Assembly (NCBI GenBank): GCA_964559355.1
Contig: CAZLHQ010000067.1
Location: 1 to 16,984 of the forward strand
DNA length: 16,984 bases
Direction: 5' to 3'
Source of the DNA: JAEUMD01 sp964559355
GTDB taxonomy: Bacteria; Pseudomonadota; Alphaproteobacteria; Rhizobiales; Hyphomicrobiaceae
Shown here: positions 13,320 to 16,984 of the stretch, one piece after another
How the letters are laid out: every line of letters starts with the position of its first letter
Numbering within the stretch: position 1 is the stretch's first letter
Position numbers and translations under genes: made by a program
Notes under the pieces: generated by a model
Told to the model about the DNA's origin: nothing
Database searches by the model: none
What the model saw: the letters and a program-made list of their open reading frames with translations, nothing else

Positions 13320-13357
13320 CAGCCGGCTCGCATGCCAATTGTCAGCGGTTGTTTCAC

Positions 13358-16237
13358 TCAGCCGAACGCGCCGTAATGATGCGAGATGCCGGTGCCGATG
13401 TCGCGGATCAATTCGTAAGCGCGCTCCATCGGCACTAAGATCTCCGTTTCAAGCCGCCCGTAATCGTCGATGCCGTGCGGCCGGTAGCTTGCCATTTCAT
13501 CGAACGGCGTCGCATCGTTGCCGGCATTCACCTTGTAGGGGAACGCTTGGCGCATGAACGCGACGACGTCGGGAATATCGAGCGCCAGCGCGAGATTCAG
13601 AATCTGGCTGTGCGAGGTGTCGTTTTGCGCGGCAAAGCGCGGCAATTGCGCCGCCAGGATATAGACGCGCATGATCACCGCAAGTCGAATGGCCTGCAAG
13701 AGATCGAGCCCCAGGCGATGATCGTCGGGAACCTTGCCGCCTTCGAAACCCAGCGTCTCGAGAATCTGGTGCAGGTCGATTGCATCGAGACGCAAGTGAT
13801 GTGCAAAGCCGTTGATCGCGGCCGCGCGCGTATCGCTCAGGAGATAGGTGGCAAGGTTACGAAACGCCGCCTCCAGGTGCGGCTCGCGTCCCCAGGAGGC
13901 GCGCATCGCCCAAAAGCCCGCATCGAACACCGCGCCCATTGCGGAAAGCGCCGTAAGGCTCGACAGCCGTTTGCCGTGTGCGATCATGCCAAGCAGCACA
14001 TGCAGTCGTGGCGAACTTTCGGCCAGCGACAGGAAGCGATCGCGATCGGCACCGACCGCGGTGCCGAGCCCCGCCACCACATTAGCGACATAGCCGAACT
14101 GCTGCAGGAGCGCGTTGTTGGGGATTGCGCGCATTCGCGCGGGATCGCCGCGATCGGCAGCGGTCGCCTGATCGCTCTGCCGTTTCACCGCGCGGCTGCC
14201 AGTGCGGTAGAGGAGGTTCGCACCGAAAGCACCAAGCACCGTGCGGTAGCCGGGATGCGCAAACAGGTTCTGCTGATAGGCCTTGAGCCGCAACATGAAG
14301 TCGAGCGTCAGGCTGGATCGGTCATATAATGAATCCTCGCCCTCCGCCGGCTGCGCACCATCCATGATGATCGTCGCCAGCACGCGCGTCGTCAGCCCGC
14401 GGTTGGCAAACCACATGTAGCCATCGCCGCCCTGGAAGCTCGTCTCGTGCTTTAGCGCCAGCCCGTGGCGCGCGAACCGCCGGCGGGCTTCATCTGAGAA
14501 CACATAGCGCAGCCGCGTCTTCAGATCGTCGGGGTGCGCGCCGCGCCCCATCGATTCACCGTGGGTGGAGAAGATCAACGCCTCGATGTCGCCGAGATCG
14601 GCCCGCTTGAGCATCTCGGCCAGCGCAAAGTGCAGCCGTTCGATCGCCAGCGTCGCCGAAATCTGGCCGATAAAGCGGCCGGCATCCGAAAAGCCGGTCT
14701 GGATGCTCATGCGGCCGCGACCCTTGACGTAATCGCGATAGGCGCTTTCTTCCAGCAGCCGTTCCAGCAGCCGCGCGCCATTCTCCAACCCCTCCGGCGT
14801 CTCGAACAACGGTGAGATGTCAACGATGTCGGAGACGCCGAACAGCTTGGCAAAGAACACGGCGATGAGAACGGTGGCGGGAGATTCGCACTCCGCGATC
14901 AGGAAGCGGACCGGCGTGTCGGCATCGACATGCTTCTTGATCTGCGCGATCAGCGCAAACTGGCGAATGGCGGTTGCCGTCTCCAGTTCGAGCGTGTGGA
15001 AATTGACACTCTCCTCCTTCGCGTCGGCGATCATATTGACGATGCGCTGCAGCGCCTGGCGCTCCGTCAAATCGCGCGTCCACGGTTCGTGCACATAGGC
15101 TCGGAAAGCGTTGTTGAGCTGTGTCGCGTTGATGCGCACATGAATGTGTGCGGTACCGAGCCCGGTCGCCTCGATAAGACCAATGAGCGAGGCAAGCTGC
15201 CGCTTGATCTGCGGGGTGGAGACGGACTTGATCATGTCCTCGATGAGCGAGGTGATCTGCCGCGTCGAAATCATGTTGTAGCTGTCGCCGCGGGTGATGA
15301 TATTGGCTGCCCCCGCGAGCGAAGCACTTCCCTCAAGGGCATTCGCCAGCCCCTTCACCTGCTCGTCGACGGCAGCGATTGCGAGATCCAGCTTGCCGGT
15401 GATCTGTCGAGCCACCCGCATGATGCCTTCGTCATCGGAAATGCGATGTCGAATGGTCAGAAAGCGCTCGCGGATGTCGGTCAACGCCGTGCGCTTTTCT
15501 TCCAGTTTCAACAGAAACGACTTCGACCACAGGATGTCCGTGCGCCCGTCGAGATCGTAACCGACCCACGACGCGATCGTCGCCAATTTGGGGCGAGCGT
15601 CGTAGGCGCGATCGCCGAACCGCTGCGCGGCAACGCTGAAGAACGCGTTCATCAGCTCATAGTAGCCATTGCGGAGATTGCGCACCGCCTCCATGGCGCG
15701 GGCATGCTCGTAGGCCAAATCGATCTTGTCATCGGGACGATGGGCAACCCCGATCGGCTCCTCGAACTCGGCCGGCTCCGTCGTCTCCGACGTTGCGATC
15801 TCGATCATGCGCCGCGTCAACGCTTCGGAAAGCCCGAAGGTCGGGTGTGCGGTAAGCACGATGCCGTTGCGCGCCCGGCTCCAGCGCTCATTGAAGTTTG
15901 CAAAGGCATCGACGCCGGGGGCATCGGCCGGAATGCGCGACTCGATGAAGTTCGAGAACTCCTTGAGCGTCGCGGCATGATCGGTATAGCCGTTGCGCTC
16001 GCGCAGCCGCTTGGCGCGATGAATACATGCGCGGTCCATCAGTCGCACCGAGAGCTGACGCAGCTCTTCCAGCGACACTTCGCCAGCCTCCAGCTTGCGA
16101 GACAGATCGAATGCCACCGAGACGATTGGATTGAGCTGGGGAGAGTCTGGAACCTGTGTACGCAGGCGCCGCAGCTCCCCAAGCAGTGAACCTTCGTCAA
16201 CGGAACCTTGCTTCGTCGGCTTGGCGTGCTCTTGCAT
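13358..16237 (-). CDS. ppc: Phosphoenolpyruvate carboxylase, methylotroph (serine-cycle) type
   Basis: A 959-aa protein that carboxylates PEP with bicarbonate to oxaloacetate in the cytosol; in serine-cycle methylotrophs this is the main CO2-fixing step. The catalytic-histidine motif VLTAHPT (His131) is intact. Other stations are recognisable but altered compared with E. coli or plant enzymes: SWVGYDLDGR (about 223-232) for SWIGGDRDGN, HVRINAT (Arg368 kept) for VRQEST, PLFETPEGL (about 476-484), GFSDAGR (Asp518 kept) for YSDSNKD, HGESMGRG (559-566) for HGRGGSIGRGG, GSRAVKR (680-686) and MRAIP (702-706). The C-terminus ends YGAFG instead of the usual NTG. The length is close to the family norm. 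The start at 16237 follows AGAAGGGA (16243-16250); the ATG at 16288 has no such site. It lies 182 bp downstream of mtkB on the same strand. The usual malyl-CoA lyase gene does not follow. Confidence 0.88.
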   Translation of the reverse strand: MQEHAKPTKQGSVDEGSLLGELRRLRTQVPDSPQLNPIVSVAFDLSRKLEAGEVSLEELRQLSVRLMDRACIHRAKRLRERNGYTDHAATLKEFSNFIESRIPADAPGVDAFANFNERWSRARNGIVLTAHPTFGLSEALTRRMIEIATSETTEPAEFEEPIGVAHRPDDKIDLAYEHARAMEAVRNLRNGYYELMNAFFSVAAQRFGDRAYDARPKLATIASWVGYDLDGRTDILWSKSFLLKLEEKRTALTDIRERFLTIRHRISDDEGIMRVARQITGKLDLAIAAVDEQVKGLANALEGSASLAGAANIITRGDSYNMISTRQITSLIEDMIKSVSTPQIKRQLASLIGLIEATGLGTAHIHVRINATQLNNAFRAYVHEPWTRDLTERQALQRIVNMIADAKEESVNFHTLELETATAIRQFALIAQIKKHVDADTPVRFLIAECESPATVLIAVFFAKLFGVSDIVDISPLFETPEGLENGARLLERLLEESAYRDYVKGRGRMSIQTGFSDAGRFIGQISATLAIERLHFALAEMLKRADLGDIEALIFSTHGESMGRGAHPDDLKTRLRYVFSDEARRRFARHGLALKHETSFQGGDGYMWFANRGLTTRVLATIIMDGAQPAEGEDSLYDRSSLTLDFMLRLKAYQQNLFAHPGYRTVLGAFGANLLYRTGSRAVKRQSDQATAADRGDPARMRAIPNNALLQQFGYVANVVAGLGTAVGADRDRFLSLAESSPRLHVLLGMIAHGKRLSSLTALSAMGAVFDAGFWAMRASWGREPHLEAAFRNLATYLLSDTRAAAINGFAHHLRLDAIDLHQILETLGFEGGKVPDDHRLGLDLLQAIRLAVIMRVYILAAQLPRFAAQNDTSHSQILNLALALDIPDVVAFMRQAFPYKVNAGNDATPFDEMASYRPHGIDDYGRLETEILVPMERAYELIRDIGTGISHHYGAFG

Positions 16238-16242
16238 CCGTA

Positions 16243-16250
16243 TCCCTTCT
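16243..16250 (-). promoter_or_regulatory. Ribosome binding site deciding the ppc start
   Basis: AGAAGGGA on the minus strand, 5 nt before the ATG at 16237. It supports the internal ATG rather than the one at 16288, which is preceded by TCTCTAA without a binding site. Confidence 0.6.
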
Positions 16251-16326
16251 GGCGTGCCCAATGCCGCCGGCACCGGTCGACGCTCCATTTAGAGAGTGAC
16301 GATCAAGCGATCGCGCGTGAGATAGG

Positions 16327-16376
16327 GCTCCGGAACCACGAGGGCTCCGGAGCGCGAGTTAGCCGGCAAGACCGGC
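16327..16376 (-). promoter_or_regulatory. Hairpins in the mtkB-ppc intergenic region
   Basis: Two small dyads lie between mtkB and ppc: GCTCCGGA (16327-16334) with TCCGGAGC (16346-16353), and GCCGG (16362-16366) with CCGGC (16372-16376). The first also includes a direct repeat of AGGGCTCCGG. No T-run follows on the minus strand, so these look more like mRNA-stabilising, processing or attenuating structures than a full terminator. Read-through from mtkB into ppc is likely, but a separate ppc promoter cannot be excluded. Confidence 0.4.
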
Positions 16377-16419
16377 CTTTGTTGGCGCCACGACATGAGC
16401 CGCGACGCACCGGGCCGCT

Positions 16420-16984
16420 TTACGCGACCTTCTTGAGTGTGCCCACCACTTTGGCGACCGTCGAACCCATGTCGGCCGGAGTGGGGCAAATGGTGACGCC
16501 AGCAGCAGAAAGGATCTCGACCTTTTCGACAGCCGATTCGCCGAATGCGGAAACGATTGCGCCGGCGTGGCCCATGCGTCGGCCTTTGGGTGCCGACAGG
16601 CCGGCGATGTAGGCGATCACGGGTTTCGTCATGTGATCCTTGGCGTATTGCGCGGCTTCAGCTTCCTGCGGCCCGCCGATCTCGCCGATCATCAGCACGG
16701 CGTCGGTCTCGGGATCCTTCTGGAACTCCTCCAGAATGTCGCGGAATGAGGCGCCGTTGATCGGGTCGCCACCAATGCCGACGCTGGTGGAAACGCCGAT
16801 GCCGAGTGACTTCATCTGCGAGGCCGCTTCGTAACCGAGCGTGCCCGACCGGCCGATGATGCCGATGCGGCCCTGCTTGTAGATGTGGCCCGGCATGATG
16901 CCGAGCATGGCGCGGCCCGGCGAGATGGTGCCGGCGCAGTTGGGCCCGGTCAGCCGCATGCGCTGATCTTTCTTGTAGCGGCGC
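16420..16984 (-). CDS. mtkB: Malate-CoA ligase (malate thiokinase) alpha subunit, partial
   Basis: The C-terminal 187 residues of a succinyl-CoA synthetase alpha-type protein; the frame runs off the right edge of the window. GPNCAG, the SRSGTLGYEAA-like segment (here GRSGTLGYEAA), SVGIGGDPINGASF, MIGEIGGPQEAEAA and KGRRMGHAGAIVS are visible. The His of GHAGAI is the phosphorylated catalytic residue of the family. MLGIMPGHIY matches serine-cycle MtkB better than the IGIMPG..H of SucD, and the ppc gene downstream supports the malate-specific assignment. With the beta subunit MtkA, presumably upstream outside the window, it makes malyl-CoA from malate, CoA and ATP. SucD of the citric-acid cycle is the alternative, less likely because no sucA/sucB genes follow. 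The stop is TAA (16420-16422). Confidence 0.83.
   Translation of the reverse strand, partial: RRYKKDQRMRLTGPNCAGTISPGRAMLGIMPGHIYKQGRIGIIGRSGTLGYEAASQMKSLGIGVSTSVGIGGDPINGASFRDILEEFQKDPETDAVLMIGEIGGPQEAEAAQYAKDHMTKPVIAYIAGLSAPKGRRMGHAGAIVSAFGESAVEKVEILSAAGVTICPTPADMGSTVAKVVGTLKKVA

Overview
The window reads as a high-GC alphaproteobacterial chromosome segment, most likely from a methylotroph of the Hyphomicrobium/Methylobacterium type. The main clue is the right edge: the C-terminal part of a malate-CoA ligase alpha subunit (mtkB) followed by a phosphoenolpyruvate carboxylase (ppc), which is the serine-cycle order of methylotrophic Hyphomicrobiales. The taxonomic reading is inference; no rRNA or tRNA lies in the window.

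Layout, left to right. 1-254: no convincing gene, but a perfect 14-bp inverted repeat. 255-1634 (+): a membrane-anchored staphylococcal-nuclease-like protein with altered catalytic positions. 1635-1910: convergent intergenic region with a strong hairpin and short direct repeats. 1911-8130 (-): a type I secretion locus, transcribed right to left: a 786-aa RTX protein with a VCA0849-type C-terminal secretion signal, a PrtD-like ABC permease/ATPase, a short HlyD adaptor and a membrane-anchored polysaccharide-lyase-like jelly-roll protein. No TolC-type outer-membrane gene is in the window. 8131-8558: mostly non-coding, one doubtful small frame. 8559-9947 (-): FAD-linked D-lactate dehydrogenase/glycolate oxidase family enzyme. 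10211-11506 and about 11830-12996 (both +): two exported paralogues, each made of three copies of a roughly 105-residue beta-rich repeat resembling DUF2541, each followed by a clear hairpin terminator. 12997-13357: intergenic, with one doubtful 61-aa frame carrying a cysteine cluster. 13358-16237 (-): ppc. 16420 to the right edge (-): mtkB, truncated by the window.

How the genes fit together. mtkB and ppc act in one pathway: PEP carboxylase makes oxaloacetate from PEP and bicarbonate, and after reduction to malate the MtkAB ligase makes malyl-CoA. The four-gene secretion locus probably exports the large calcium-binding RTX protein and may couple this to surface polysaccharide handling through its last gene. 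The two triple-repeat proteins have signal peptides and probably sit in the periplasm or envelope; their function is unknown.

Most worth a second look: the secretion ATPase lacks the expected Q-loop Gln and H-loop His; its adaptor has an unusually short coiled coil; the lyase-like gene is tied to the exporter; the triple-repeat paralogue pair; and the divergent active-site motifs of the PEP carboxylase.
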